Shown one piece after another: positions 1-8,081 of a stretch of 30,601 nucleotides of DNA (the stretch's first letter is position 1; the number at the start of each line of letters is the position of its first letter). The stretch spans positions 1 to 30,601 of the forward strand of contig CAZJEW010000014.1 of NCBI GenBank assembly GCA_964545285.1, written 5' to 3'. Position numbers and translations under genes: made by a program. The DNA is from CAG-1000 sp964545285. GTDB lineage: Bacteria; Bacillota_I; Bacilli_A; RF39; UBA660. The notes below the pieces were generated by a model. It was given only the letters and a program-made list of their open reading frames with translations, ran no database searches and was not told where the DNA came from.

Positions 1-29
1 AAAATTGCTAAAATAAATTTTAAGAACAC

Positions 30-56
30 AAAAAAAATCCTTAATTAGGATTTTTT
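30..56 (-). terminator. Rho-independent terminator of the 1507-45 operon
   Basis: On the minus strand, arms AAAAAATCCT and AGGATTTTTT (plus 47-56 and 32-41) pair over 10 bp around a 5-base loop, and the 3' arm runs into a T tract. The stop codon of the last gene lies in the loop. The A/T tracts on both sides mean it could also work for transcription entering from the left. Confidence 0.75.
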
Positions 57-638
57 ATTATCTTTAAATACTTCTTGCGTTTTAGCTAACCTAAATTCTA
101 TTTCTTCATTATGCTCTTTTGATTTATCTTCTTCATAATTAGAAGGTATATAATTAAATCCTTTTATTGCATAAGAAGTTACCTCAAATTCGGTGTTAGT
201 TCTTCTAACCAAATGATCTTCTTTTAAAGTAACAGCATCTATAATCCATCTAATATTAGGCAATTCTTCTGGATAATACTTAGATACTATAGTATACAAT
301 GCTTTAATATTTTTTAAATAACTTTTGTCTTTTTTAAATTCATTAATAATCTGATCAATCTGAATTTTTAAGACTTTCAAGACAGCAGATCTGTCTTGAC
401 AATTCAAACTAAGAGTAATATTTGCTTCAGCTTCGGATGTGTATTCTGAAAGTAAAATTATTAATTTAGACATTTTAATTTGGAATAATTTTATTTTATT
501 ATTTCTAATATTTTTAGATAATTCTCTTTTAGTTTTTCTTTTAATCGTTCTTTCCATTTTTTTATCTAAAACAACGTCTTTTTCTTCTGTGCTTTCAATT
601 TTTTTGTTTAATGATTTATCTTCAGTATTTTCTTCCAT
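45..638 (-). CDS. hypothetical Lys/Glu-rich protein, 197 aa
   Basis: I do not recognise this protein. The first 50 residues are highly charged (KKxE and RTIKRKTKR stretches) and probably disordered; the rest looks helical, with no signal peptide or membrane segment, so it is probably cytoplasmic. The start is supported by a GGAG ribosome-binding site about 7 bases upstream. It follows the 282-residue gene by 20 bases and shares its promoter and terminator. Residues from about 102 (EFKKDKS, KN, then KYYPEEL) faintly resemble the EFKKNPS...KKYGKLLYPEL stretch of the plus-strand gene at 23966, so it may be a diverged member of the same family, but this is weak. Confidence is in it being a real gene, not in a function. 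Confidence 0.75.
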   Translation of the reverse strand: MEENTEDKSLNKKIESTEEKDVVLDKKMERTIKRKTKRELSKNIRNNKIKLFQIKMSKLIILLSEYTSEAEANITLSLNCQDRSAVLKVLKIQIDQIINEFKKDKSYLKNIKALYTIVSKYYPEELPNIRWIIDAVTLKEDHLVRRTNTEFEVTSYAIKGFNYIPSNYEEDKSKEHNEEIEFRLAKTQEVFKDNKKS

Positions 639-658
639 ATTTTACTCCATTTATTTTA

Positions 659-1507
659 TTATTTAAATTTCAATTTCATAGCATTAGTTTTAATTGTTGA
701 ATTTCTCATACATTCAGAATATTTTGATTCAACTATTAACATATCAGGATTATAATTACCATATTCTGTAATGAAACCTGTTGGTTCAATAATTTCAACA
801 CCATAGATATCATTCCAATCGGATATAGGTCTTAATTCTTCGGATAAAGTATCAGTATCTGATTCATTAATTCCTAAAAAATTATTATATCTTTCTTTAA
901 ATGCCATTTTTTTCTTCTTAAAATATTCTTTTATTTTGTTGAATGTAGATTTTTTTCTACCTTTAAATATTCTATTGAAAATTCTTTTCTTTTTAGGTTT
1001 TTCTTCTGTTTTATGTTTTTCAGCAGATGATGAATATTTTGGAAATACAGGTGTTCTTGAAGTTTCAACAGATGGTGATTCACTTTTTATTGATTCATAT
1101 TCAGGAAACACTGGCTTTTTTTCAGTTTCCTCACCCTTATTTGTAGGTATATATTCTGGAAAAACTACTGGCTTTTTACCAATACTTTCTTCTTCTGCTT
1201 TTTCTTCCTTTTTACTATCATCAATTGGTTTAGATGATAATGAAATATCAATTTCTAATTCCTCATGATATTTTTTAATGATTTCGTTTTCTAAATCTTT
1301 ACTTCCGCTAACTTTGTATGCTTTATATAATTTTGCTAAATCATGAAATTTATCAACATTAATTTGCATTTGTGAAATAAAGACCATTCTTTCTTCATAT
1401 GACTTTTTTCCAATTAACATTTTATTATATTCAATAACATCTTGTTGATTTTTATTGTAAAAAGTTATAAGTAAATCATAGACATTTAATAACAATTCTT
1501 TGTTCAT
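659..1507 (-). CDS. hypothetical paralogous-family protein with three PVFPEY-type repeats, 282 aa
   Basis: Unknown function. Three parts are visible. Residues 1-90 are a helical domain that aligns with the N-termini of the proteins at 1601 and 23966: hydrophobic start, then DL, a KAYK/EF+ position, SxDLExxIIKKY and LE. The middle is low-complexity, acidic then basic, with three copies of a K/T-P-V-(V)-F-P-E/K-Y motif; a very basic stretch (KKKRIFNRIFKGRKK) follows. The C-terminal 60 residues carry W-N-D-I-Y-x-V-x-I-I-EP and ESxxSEC, matching the C-terminus of the neighbour at 1601. There is no signal peptide or transmembrane helix. It has its own promoter, and a GGGAG ribosome-binding site lies about 10 bases before the ATG. 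The gene at 638 follows in the same operon. Confidence 0.8.
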   Translation of the reverse strand: MNKELLLNVYDLLITFYNKNQQDVIEYNKMLIGKKSYEERMVFISQMQINVDKFHDLAKLYKAYKVSGSKDLENEIIKKYHEELEIDISLSSKPIDDSKKEEKAEEESIGKKPVVFPEYIPTNKGEETEKKPVFPEYESIKSESPSVETSRTPVFPKYSSSAEKHKTEEKPKKKRIFNRIFKGRKKSTFNKIKEYFKKKKMAFKERYNNFLGINESDTDTLSEELRPISDWNDIYGVEIIEPTGFITEYGNYNPDMLIVESKYSECMRNSTIKTNAMKLKFK

Positions 1508-1539
1508 TATTATACACTCCCTTTTCTTTAATAGTGCAT

Positions 1540-1568
1540 ATTATAACACACAATGTATAATTTTTCAA
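1540..1568 (-). promoter_or_regulatory. sigma-A type promoter for the 1507-45 operon
   Basis: Minus strand TTGAAA (plus 1563-1568), 17-base spacer, TATAAT (plus 1540-1545). The predicted start is near 1533, giving a leader of about 25 bases. Downstream comes a purine-rich TTAAAGAAAAGGGAG element that includes the ribosome-binding site; a similar element follows the promoter of the paralog at 23966. Confidence 0.75.
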
Positions 1569-1582
1569 TATTTTATTATATT

Positions 1583-1602
1583 AAAAGTGCAAATAATGCA
1601 CT
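1583..1602 (-). terminator. short hairpin terminator after the 203/200-aa gene
   Basis: Minus-strand AGTGCA and TGCACT arms (plus 1597-1602 and 1586-1591) with a 5-base loop, then TTTT. The stem starts inside the stop codon. It is only 6 bp, so probably weak; some readthrough into the next gene is likely. Confidence 0.5.
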
Positions 1603-2203
1603 ATAATCTTGGCCCTGATGGATTTTCTAAATATTGACATTCACTAATATATCTACAAAATTCACTTTCACTACACCAACTGGGTTTACTTGCACCAGAT
1701 ACAGGTTCAGAAATAATAGTATCAATATTATAAATATTGCACCATTCTTCAAATGATTTCCTATTATCTTCATTCACTTTTCTTAATTCAGGAAATTTAA
1801 TAGGTAATTTTATTTCTTTTGAAGCACCACTTGCCATAGAAATTGAAGAGTCATCTTCTTTTATGGTTTCTGTAGTTTGATCTAAACTAGATGTATTATC
1901 TTTTTTTAATCTTATACTTTCGTTAGTAGCCATTGCTATATCAGCCATCAAAAGAATTGCATATTTTTCCATTATTTTAGATTCTAATTCTTTTGAAGGA
2001 TTAGTTCTAAATTCTAATGACATTTGTTTTAAATCTCTAAATCTTGCAACTTTTTTCATCATTTTTAGTCTAAGTTGTTCTTTTTGTGCTTGGTCAGATA
2101 AACCATTGTATGTTATTTCATCATTTTTATTTTCTTCATACATTTTAACAAGTTTTCTGTGCATTGCGATTAACAATATATTATTTGAATATTTTTCTTC
2201 CAT
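1601..2203 (-). CDS. hypothetical paralogous-family protein, 200 aa
   Basis: Unknown function. Residues 1-100 align without large gaps to the N-terminal domain of the proteins at 659 and 23966: NILLIAMHRKLVKMY, FRDL, EFRTNPSKELESKIMEKY, LL, DI. The C-terminal part has one LPIKFPEL motif, a version of the FPEY repeat of the 659 protein, then W-C-N-I-Y-x-I and EP, and SEC close to the end, also shared with 659. Four Cys sit in the last 50 residues. No signal peptide or membrane helix is seen. An upstream in-frame ATG at 2212 is unlikely as the start because AGG touches it; the ATG at 2203 has AGGA at 8 bases. It has its own promoter overlapping the mutS stop codon. Confidence 0.8.
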   Translation of the reverse strand: MEEKYSNNILLIAMHRKLVKMYEENKNDEITYNGLSDQAQKEQLRLKMMKKVARFRDLKQMSLEFRTNPSKELESKIMEKYAILLMADIAMATNESIRLKKDNTSSLDQTTETIKEDDSSISMASGASKEIKLPIKFPELRKVNEDNRKSFEEWCNIYNIDTIISEPVSGASKPSWCSESEFCRYISECQYLENPSGPRL

Positions 2204-2228
2204 AATTACCATCCTAATTTCATAATTA

Positions 2229-2257
2229 ATTTTAACATAATAGATTTTTTATTTCAA
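2229..2257 (-). promoter_or_regulatory. promoter for the gene at 2203, overlapping the mutS stop
   Basis: Minus strand TTGAAA (plus 2252-2257), 17-base spacer, TAAAAT (plus 2229-2234). The -35 box contains the TGA stop of mutS. No terminator is visible between mutS and this gene, so it can also be reached by readthrough from mutS. Confidence 0.6.
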
Positions 2258-4779
2258 CTCATTTTCTTAATTTGATCTAATATATTAATGGCTTCTATTG
2301 GAGTTATTTCATAAGGATTAATATTCTTAATATATTCTCTTAACTCATCGGGATTTGTTTCTAAATTCAATTCATATTGCTTAACTTTTTTAGATTTTTG
2401 AGTAGATGTATCATTTTCAAACATATCTAATAATTCTTGTGCTTTTGTTATAACTTCTTTTGGCAGATTTGCTAGCTTTGCAACATTTATTCCATAACTT
2501 TTATCAACAGCTCCATCTAATACTTTATGTAAAAAAGTAATATCTCCTTCATTCTCATCTATAGTTACATGAACATTTTTAATACCTGGTAGCATATTTT
2601 CTAAGGATGTTAATTCATGATAATGAGTTGAAAACATTGTTTTACATTTAATATTTTTAGAAATATACTCTATTATTGAGCCAGCTAAAGACATACCATC
2701 ATATGTAGATGTACCTCTTCCTAATTCATCAAACAATATTAAACTGTTTTCAGTAGCATTTCTAAGAGCATTAGATGATTCTTTCATTTCTACCATAAAT
2801 GTACTTTCCCCACCTACTAAATCATCTGTTGCGCCTATTCTTGTAAATATCTTATCAAATATAGGTATATTAGCCTTTTTAGCAGGCACAAAAGAACCAA
2901 TTTGATTAAGTATGATAATTATACCTAATTCTCTCATATATGTTGATTTACCGCTCATATTTGGTCCTGTAATGATCAAAATATTGATATCTTTCGACAT
3001 ATTAATATCATTAGGAATGTATTCACTTTCAATAACACTTTCTACAACAGGATGTCTTCCACTATCAATATCAACAATATGTTCTTCATTAATACTAGGT
3101 TTTATAAATCTATTTTCTTCCGCAATTTTAGCAAAGCTTTGAATAACATCATAATAAGCTAATTTAGAAGCAACTTTTTGTAAACTAGGAATATATTTTT
3201 TAATAGATTCTTTAATATCACAAAATACTTCATACTCTAAGTTATTTACTTTTTCCTCAGCATTTAATATTAAGTTTTCCTTTTCTTTTAATAATGGAGT
3301 TATAAACCTTTCACAATTTGATAAAGTTTGTTTTCTTTCATATCCAAATTCATCTTTTACTAAAGATAATTGTCCTTTAGAAATTTCAATATAATATCCA
3401 AATACTTTATTATAACCAACTTTTAAGTTCTTAATTCCAGTTCTTGTTCTTTCATCTATTTCAAAATTTGAAATAAAATCTTTTCCATTTATTCTTATAT
3501 CCCTAAGTTCATCTATTTCCTTATTAAATCCATTTTTTATTATGTTGCCTTCTTTAATAGTTATCGGAGCATCTTCATTAATAGATTTTTCAAGCAAGTC
3601 ATATAAATCATCAAAAGTATTTAATTCTTCTAAATCAAGAGACTTTAAAATAGAATTAATATCAGGTAATACTTTTATACTAGATTTTAATTGTATCATA
3701 TCTCTAGCATTTAATGTTGAACATGCAACTTTTCCTGTCAATCTCTCTAAATCATATATTTGATACAATAATTCTCTTAATTCACTTTTAAGTAAAAATT
3801 CATTTATTAATTTTTCAACCAAATTATGTCTGAATTCAATTTCATTCCTATCTACAGATGGACTAATAATAAAACTTTTAAGCATCCTACTTCCCATAGC
3901 AGTTTTAGTCTTATCCATAAATCCAAGTAAACTATTTTGCCTATCATTATTTCTTATTGTTTCAACTAATTCTAAATTTCTTATACATTCTTTATCTAAA
4001 TTTAGAAATAATTTAGAATCAATAAACTCAACATCCTGTATATGTGATAAGTCTTGTTTTTGAGAAGCTGACAAATAATTTAATAATACACTTGTATTTC
4101 TAATTAATTTATCATCTTTAATATTTTTAAAAATATTTTTATTTTTGTATTCGTTGCTATCTTCATATATGGAAATAAAAATATTATAATTTGTTTTTAA
4201 AATATGTGACAATTCTATATCAAAACTAGCTGATATAACTAACTCTTTAATATTAAGATTTACTAACTCACTTATTAATTTATTATTGTCATATTCAACA
4301 TATGTCGTATACACTTTACCAGTCAATATATCTGCATAACTTAAAATATAAATATATTTTGAATCAGTTATACTTGCAATATAATTAAAATCATTTTCTT
4401 TTATTAATGTTGTATCAGTAATAGTACCAGCACTAATTATTTGAATAACTTCTCTTTTTACAATACCTTTTGCATATTTAGGATCTTCCATTTGTTCGCA
4501 TATTGCAACCTTATATCCTTTTTCAATGAGCTTTTCAACATATATATTAACAGCGTGATGAGGAATACCGCACATAGGAACTCTTTCATCCAATCCAGCT
4601 TGTTTTCCGGTTAGTGTTAGTTCTAATTCATGTGAAGCAGTTAAAGCATCGTCAAAAAACATTTCATAGAAATCACCTAATCTATAAAAAAGTATTACAT
4701 CCTCATAATCTTTTTTAGTATTTAAGTATTCCTTCATCATAGGACTCACTTTATTAATATCAACATTTTTTCTTTCCAT
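2254..4779 (-). CDS. mutS: DNA mismatch repair ATPase MutS
   Basis: Full-length MutS (841 aa) recognising mismatches and small loops in new DNA. The mismatch-binding F-x-E motif is at F37-Y38-E39 in domain I. Connector, lever and clamp regions follow. The C-terminal ABC ATPase has Walker A GPNMSGKST at 605-613, Walker B with DE at 684-685 followed by LGRGTS, and the STHYHEL switch histidine region near 717-723. A C-terminal helix-turn-helix region closes the protein. Several motifs are at canonical spacing, so it should be active. It has its own promoter and a terminator lies upstream of it, so it looks monocistronic apart from readthrough. The usual partner mutL is not in this window. Confidence 0.98.
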   Translation of the reverse strand: MERKNVDINKVSPMMKEYLNTKKDYEDVILFYRLGDFYEMFFDDALTASHELELTLTGKQAGLDERVPMCGIPHHAVNIYVEKLIEKGYKVAICEQMEDPKYAKGIVKREVIQIISAGTITDTTLIKENDFNYIASITDSKYIYILSYADILTGKVYTTYVEYDNNKLISELVNLNIKELVISASFDIELSHILKTNYNIFISIYEDSNEYKNKNIFKNIKDDKLIRNTSVLLNYLSASQKQDLSHIQDVEFIDSKLFLNLDKECIRNLELVETIRNNDRQNSLLGFMDKTKTAMGSRMLKSFIISPSVDRNEIEFRHNLVEKLINEFLLKSELRELLYQIYDLERLTGKVACSTLNARDMIQLKSSIKVLPDINSILKSLDLEELNTFDDLYDLLEKSINEDAPITIKEGNIIKNGFNKEIDELRDIRINGKDFISNFEIDERTRTGIKNLKVGYNKVFGYYIEISKGQLSLVKDEFGYERKQTLSNCERFITPLLKEKENLILNAEEKVNNLEYEVFCDIKESIKKYIPSLQKVASKLAYYDVIQSFAKIAEENRFIKPSINEEHIVDIDSGRHPVVESVIESEYIPNDINMSKDINILIITGPNMSGKSTYMRELGIIIILNQIGSFVPAKKANIPIFDKIFTRIGATDDLVGGESTFMVEMKESSNALRNATENSLILFDELGRGTSTYDGMSLAGSIIEYISKNIKCKTMFSTHYHELTSLENMLPGIKNVHVTIDENEGDITFLHKVLDGAVDKSYGINVAKLANLPKEVITKAQELLDMFENDTSTQKSKKVKQYELNLETNPDELREYIKNINPYEITPIEAINILDQIKKMS

Positions 4780-4808
4780 GAACTACTCCAAAACCTTTAT
4801 AGTTATAT

Positions 4809-4837
4809 ATTATATTCTATTTTATAAATATTTTAAA
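4809..4837 (-). promoter_or_regulatory. probable mutS promoter
   Basis: Minus strand TTTAAA (plus 4832-4837), 17-base spacer, TATAAT (plus 4809-4814), about 30 bases before the mutS ATG. The -10 is perfect; the -35 matches four of six consensus positions in very AT-rich DNA. Confidence 0.5.
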
Positions 4838-4873
4838 GTAAAATAGAATAAATAATTATTTTATTATTATAAT

Positions 4874-4902
4874 AAAAAAGAATTTAATATGAATTCTTTT
4901 TT
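4874..4902 (-). terminator. terminator of the surface protein-lipoprotein operon
   Basis: Minus-strand AAAAAAGAATT and AATTCTTTTTT arms (plus 4892-4902 and 4874-4884) with a 7-base loop, then more T/A. It starts within the stop codon of the lipoprotein gene. Confidence 0.75.
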
Positions 4903-5320
4903 AATTGTTAGATATATAACCTTTAGTTTCCATATATTTAACTATATCCAATCTTGATATATCTTTATATTCATCATCAATTTCAGGCAATAATCTTAAT
5001 ATTATTAAATTATTGATTCTCGTTATTTCAATATAGTCTTCTTTATTGTATGAAGATAACGCAGATAATGCCTCATCTTCATTGTTAAAGACAATGTTTT
5101 TTTCTGCATATGCATACACATCATCTTGATAGTATAAATACAATGATTCTTTTTCATCATCTGGTAAAGAAAATATCATTAGATTTGCAGCAACAGTTTC
5201 CGTCGTATCAATTATTGGACCAGTTTCCTCTTCAATTGGTTTAGCAGGAATATCTTCAATTTTAGAACATCCATAAAATGCAAAGCAAACAATAATTATT
5301 ATTGAAATGATTTTTTTCAT
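4901..5320 (-). CDS. putative small lipoprotein, 139 aa
   Basis: Start chosen at the ATG at 5320 (MKKIISIIIIVC), not the longer frame from 5347: the shorter start gives a typical type II signal peptide with two Lys, a hydrophobic core and Cys18 in FAFYGCS. The -3 residue is Phe, so the lipobox is imperfect. The mature part is acidic with no recognised domain. The ATG lies one base after the TAG stop of the 872-residue surface protein, and GGTGAT inside that gene's last codons acts as a ribosome-binding site, so the two are translationally coupled. It is probably a membrane-anchored partner of the surface protein; that is inferred only from this coupling. Confidence 0.7.
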   Translation of the reverse strand: MKKIISIIIIVCFAFYGCSKIEDIPAKPIEEETGPIIDTTETVAANLMIFSLPDDEKESLYLYYQDDVYAYAEKNIVFNNEDEALSALSSYNKEDYIEITRINNLIILRLLPEIDDEYKDISRLDIVKYMETKGYISNN

Positions 5321-5321
5321 T

Positions 5322-7940
5322 CTAATCACCATATCCTTTATAATCAATTACTATTGAACCATTTCCTACATTCTTACCACTTTTAAGAACAGTATTTGAT
5401 GATGAAGATGATACATAATTTTTACCTCCACCACCATTATTAGCAGGTTGAGAACATTTTGAACAACAAGTGTTATTTGTAGTTGTTGGTGTGCATGACT
5501 TTATATAAGTAGAACCAATAGTAGAAGAACCGCATGAAAATTCTGTGCCAACAGAACAACTAGTCAATCCAGTTCTTGAGCTATCAGTAAACGTATAATT
5601 GTAATTTGGTGTACAAGATGAAATATATGATTTACCATTATTTGATGCATTACATGAAAATGAATTTCCCGTAGAACAACTTGATAAAGTTGATGTGCTT
5701 GTTCCAAAACTATACTTATATGTTTTATCACATGCAGTAATATATGATTTACCTGCATTAGTCGCATTACATGTTAATGCATTAACAACACAACTACTAT
5801 TTCCAGTTGATGTTGAAGTTGATGTTGTATAAGAGTAATTTGGTGTACATGATTTAACAAATCTTTGTGATGAACCATTAGTTCTTCCACAAAAAGTCAG
5901 CTCATCGACCGGTCCACCTACAGTGCATGTATCAGATATAGTTGTAGCGGTTTCTAATTTTGGAGATTGAAGACATGTTCCGTATTTTCCAGAATTGAAA
6001 TCAGAATAATTACTAGCATTGCACGTTATATTATCTTCAGAAGAAACATATGAAGGTGGGGTATTAGTATGAGTAGTAACTATACCTATAGAATAATTAT
6101 AAAATACATTTGAGAAAGTATAATACTCACCTATTGTGGAAGCGTTGCAAGTAAATGAGCTTCCAGCTGCATGTGACGATGGATCATTAGTTATTGTCTT
6201 ATTAAAATAATATTTATAATTTGGAGTACATTTTGAAACATATGATTGGCCTTTTTTGTCGTGTAAACAATCAAAAGATGTACCAACAGTACAAGAAGAT
6301 ACTGTAGAAGTACTTGTTCCCCATGTATTAGTATAATTTGGTGTACATGTAGTATATGTTTGTCCGTTTTTAGCATTTACACAACTGAATGAAGAAGTAG
6401 CACTACATGATGATAAATTATCAGTAGTTGTATATGACCATGTATTTGTATAAGTGGGTTTACATACATAATTACTTTTTCCATAGTTTGTACTATTACA
6501 CGTTGATACACTTCCAGATGTTGAACAAAAAGCTAAACCAGATTGAGAAGATTCAGTTCCCCATTTATAAAATATTCCAATTTTATTGCATTTTTTAGTT
6601 GTCTTAGTATATTTCGTTGTTGAATTACACTTATATACCTTTTTTGTGTATTTTGTAGTACTATTGCATGTTGATGTAGTTTTCGTATAGTCTTCAACCA
6701 TTTTAGTACAAGTCATACGACTATTTGCATAATGATCAACACTTCTTGTACACTTATAAGTATGTGCCTCATATCCATCTACACAGTAACTAGTTTTTTT
6801 GGTATAATTTACAAGTTTTTTACTGCAACTTGTTATAGTATTAGTATAATCCTTAAATGAAGAATTACAATTCTTAGATGTTGCAGTATAACTTCCTATA
6901 TTTGAATTACAAGTTCCAATCGTAGCGGTGTATTTAGTATTTGATCCACATGAACCTGAAGTTTCACTATTCGTACAATATCCATCGCCTGCTGAATATT
7001 TAGAGCATCCAGATATTGTTGAACTAGAATATGCATTTCCGCTTCCACCTCCAGAACCATTTTGACCATCAGTTCCTCCGCCTGCACCTATGTCTGTTCC
7101 ACCTTTTCCATTATCGGTTGAATTACCAGTTCCGTTAGTAGTACTTCCTCCAAGGCTTATTGAAGAGGTTCCTCCACCTCCACCTCCACCAGCAACTACT
7201 AAAGTTTTTGTCCCATAAATTATTCTTGAAGAATCCCCACCTTTATTTACTCCAGATCCTCCACCAAACTTGCCCTCTTGTCCTCCGACAATAAAAGTTA
7301 AAGCATCACCAGCTTTTAATTCTATTTCAGTATAAACATATCCGCCTTTTCCACCATTTATTCCGGAGGCTCCATTAACAGTAAAAGAATATTTTCCAGT
7401 ATATGGAACAATATATTCAATTTCTTCACCTGTATAATCATATTTTAGTGTAAAAGATCTTGGTCTTTCAATAAACATCCAAGGGTCAGAAACTTTTCCA
7501 CTACCAGTTATTGTTACGTCATTTTGTATATATTCGGTGTTTCTTATACTATGTTCATTACTATATACTGATTTTTTAAAGTCACCTGTTGAAGTAATGT
7601 AATAAACACTACTAGCATCTCTATCCATAGTAAAAAAATCTAAGCCTGTAAAATAAAAAGACTCTAATCCACCAGCAATTTTATATTCTTCAACATTAAG
7701 ATATCCAGATTTTAAAAAGTTAGAATCTTTATATAACCCTCCAGAAGAATTAAATCCAAAAGGAATATCATTTCCACCAACTACATATAAATCGTAGTCT
7801 TTTAAATTATCATGAAAATCATCTTTTACTATTAATGAATTATAATAATTATAAAACAAGGTTTGTTTAGCATAAACAAATGTAATAAAGATAAAGATTA
7901 TAAACAAACTATATGTTATTTTTTTAAAATTTTTTTTCAT
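5322..7940 (-). CDS. large secreted Gly-rich, Cys-repeat surface protein
   Basis: 872 residues. A signal peptide (KK, then a hydrophobic core, VYAKQ) covers about 1-25. Residues 26-170 are a unique region. From about 176 comes a Gly-rich domain of the type seen in bacterial Gly-rich surface proteins and ALK/LTK receptors (VPYTGKYSFTVNGASG, VVAGGGGGGG). It is interrupted near residue 310 by about 520 residues of Cys repeats and resumes at 833 (NNGGGGKNYVS ... GNGSIVIDYKGYGD), ending in the final beta strand expected of such a domain. No LPxTG, C-terminal membrane helix or cell-wall repeat is seen, so retention at the surface is unexplained. It is rich in Ser, Thr, Tyr and Asn and in Cys, unlike its neighbours. 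Probably extracellular, adhesion or matrix type; this is inference. Confidence 0.85.
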   Translation of the reverse strand: MKKNFKKITYSLFIIFIFITFVYAKQTLFYNYYNSLIVKDDFHDNLKDYDLYVVGGNDIPFGFNSSGGLYKDSNFLKSGYLNVEEYKIAGGLESFYFTGLDFFTMDRDASSVYYITSTGDFKKSVYSNEHSIRNTEYIQNDVTITGSGKVSDPWMFIERPRSFTLKYDYTGEEIEYIVPYTGKYSFTVNGASGINGGKGGYVYTEIELKAGDALTFIVGGQEGKFGGGSGVNKGGDSSRIIYGTKTLVVAGGGGGGGTSSISLGGSTTNGTGNSTDNGKGGTDIGAGGGTDGQNGSGGGSGNAYSSSTISGCSKYSAGDGYCTNSETSGSCGSNTKYTATIGTCNSNIGSYTATSKNCNSSFKDYTNTITSCSKKLVNYTKKTSYCVDGYEAHTYKCTRSVDHYANSRMTCTKMVEDYTKTTSTCNSTTKYTKKVYKCNSTTKYTKTTKKCNKIGIFYKWGTESSQSGLAFCSTSGSVSTCNSTNYGKSNYVCKPTYTNTWSYTTTDNLSSCSATSSFSCVNAKNGQTYTTCTPNYTNTWGTSTSTVSSCTVGTSFDCLHDKKGQSYVSKCTPNYKYYFNKTITNDPSSHAAGSSFTCNASTIGEYYTFSNVFYNYSIGIVTTHTNTPPSYVSSEDNITCNASNYSDFNSGKYGTCLQSPKLETATTISDTCTVGGPVDELTFCGRTNGSSQRFVKSCTPNYSYTTSTSTSTGNSSCVVNALTCNATNAGKSYITACDKTYKYSFGTSTSTLSSCSTGNSFSCNASNNGKSYISSCTPNYNYTFTDSSRTGLTSCSVGTEFSCGSSTIGSTYIKSCTPTTTNNTCCSKCSQPANNGGGGKNYVSSSSSNTVLKSGKNVGNGSIVIDYKGYGD
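5451..7007 (-). repeat. coding region of two kinds of Cys repeat in the surface protein
   Basis: Residues 331-451 contain ten Cys at nearly constant 13-14 residue spacing (331, 344, 358, 372, 386, 397, 411, 425, 438, 451), each unit like C-N-S-x4-Y-T-x5. Residues about 510-830 contain longer units of roughly 35-40 residues, S-C-x7-C-x11-12-C-T-P-N-Y followed by a Thr/Ser linker, seen clearly at Cys 512/520/532, 550/558/571, 672/684/698, 717/724/737, 755/763/776 and 795/803/816. DNA copies are diverged, so this is protein-level repetition, not recent tandem duplication. Confidence 0.8.
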
Positions 7941-7992
7941 TTTAGATCCTCACTTTTAATAAATCATAAAATTCTCACATAATATACATAAT

Positions 7993-8022
7993 ATTATATA
8001 CTCTAAAAATATTCTATCACAA
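7993..8022 (-). promoter_or_regulatory. promoter for the surface protein operon
   Basis: Minus strand TTGTGA (plus 8017-8022), 18-base spacer, TATAAT (plus 7993-7998), followed by a leader of about 50 bases with GAGG before the ATG at 7940. It directly follows the dtd terminator. Confidence 0.55.
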
Positions 8023-8040
8023 ACGATTATTCTTGTCCAT

Positions 8041-8080
8041 AAAAAAGGATATTTGTCAAATAAAACAAATATCTTTTTTT
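8041..8080 (-). terminator. terminator of the leuS-dtd operon
   Basis: Minus-strand stem of about 15 bp with one mismatch, built on GATATTTGT and ACAAATATC, ending in TTTTTT. It directly follows the dtd stop codon at 8082. Confidence 0.8.
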
Positions 8081-8081
8081 A

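Noticed and set aside
439..1268. Two plus-strand open frames (439-666 and 936-1268) opposite unknown genes
   Set aside because: Low-complexity Phe/Ser-rich antisense shadows of charged minus-strand proteins with no promoter or ribosome-binding site.
2254..4779. A mutS-mutL repair operon
   Set aside because: No mutL is found; mutS is followed by unrelated hypothetical genes with their own promoters.
5451..7007. CRISPR-like or tandem DNA repeat array
   Set aside because: Periodicity is at protein level; DNA units are diverged, lie within one open frame, and have no constant repeat or spacer lengths.
5564..7087. Extra short minus-strand frames inside the Cys-repeat gene
   Set aside because: They arise because the repeated codons stay open in another frame; no start signals and the main frame has a signal peptide and domain logic.
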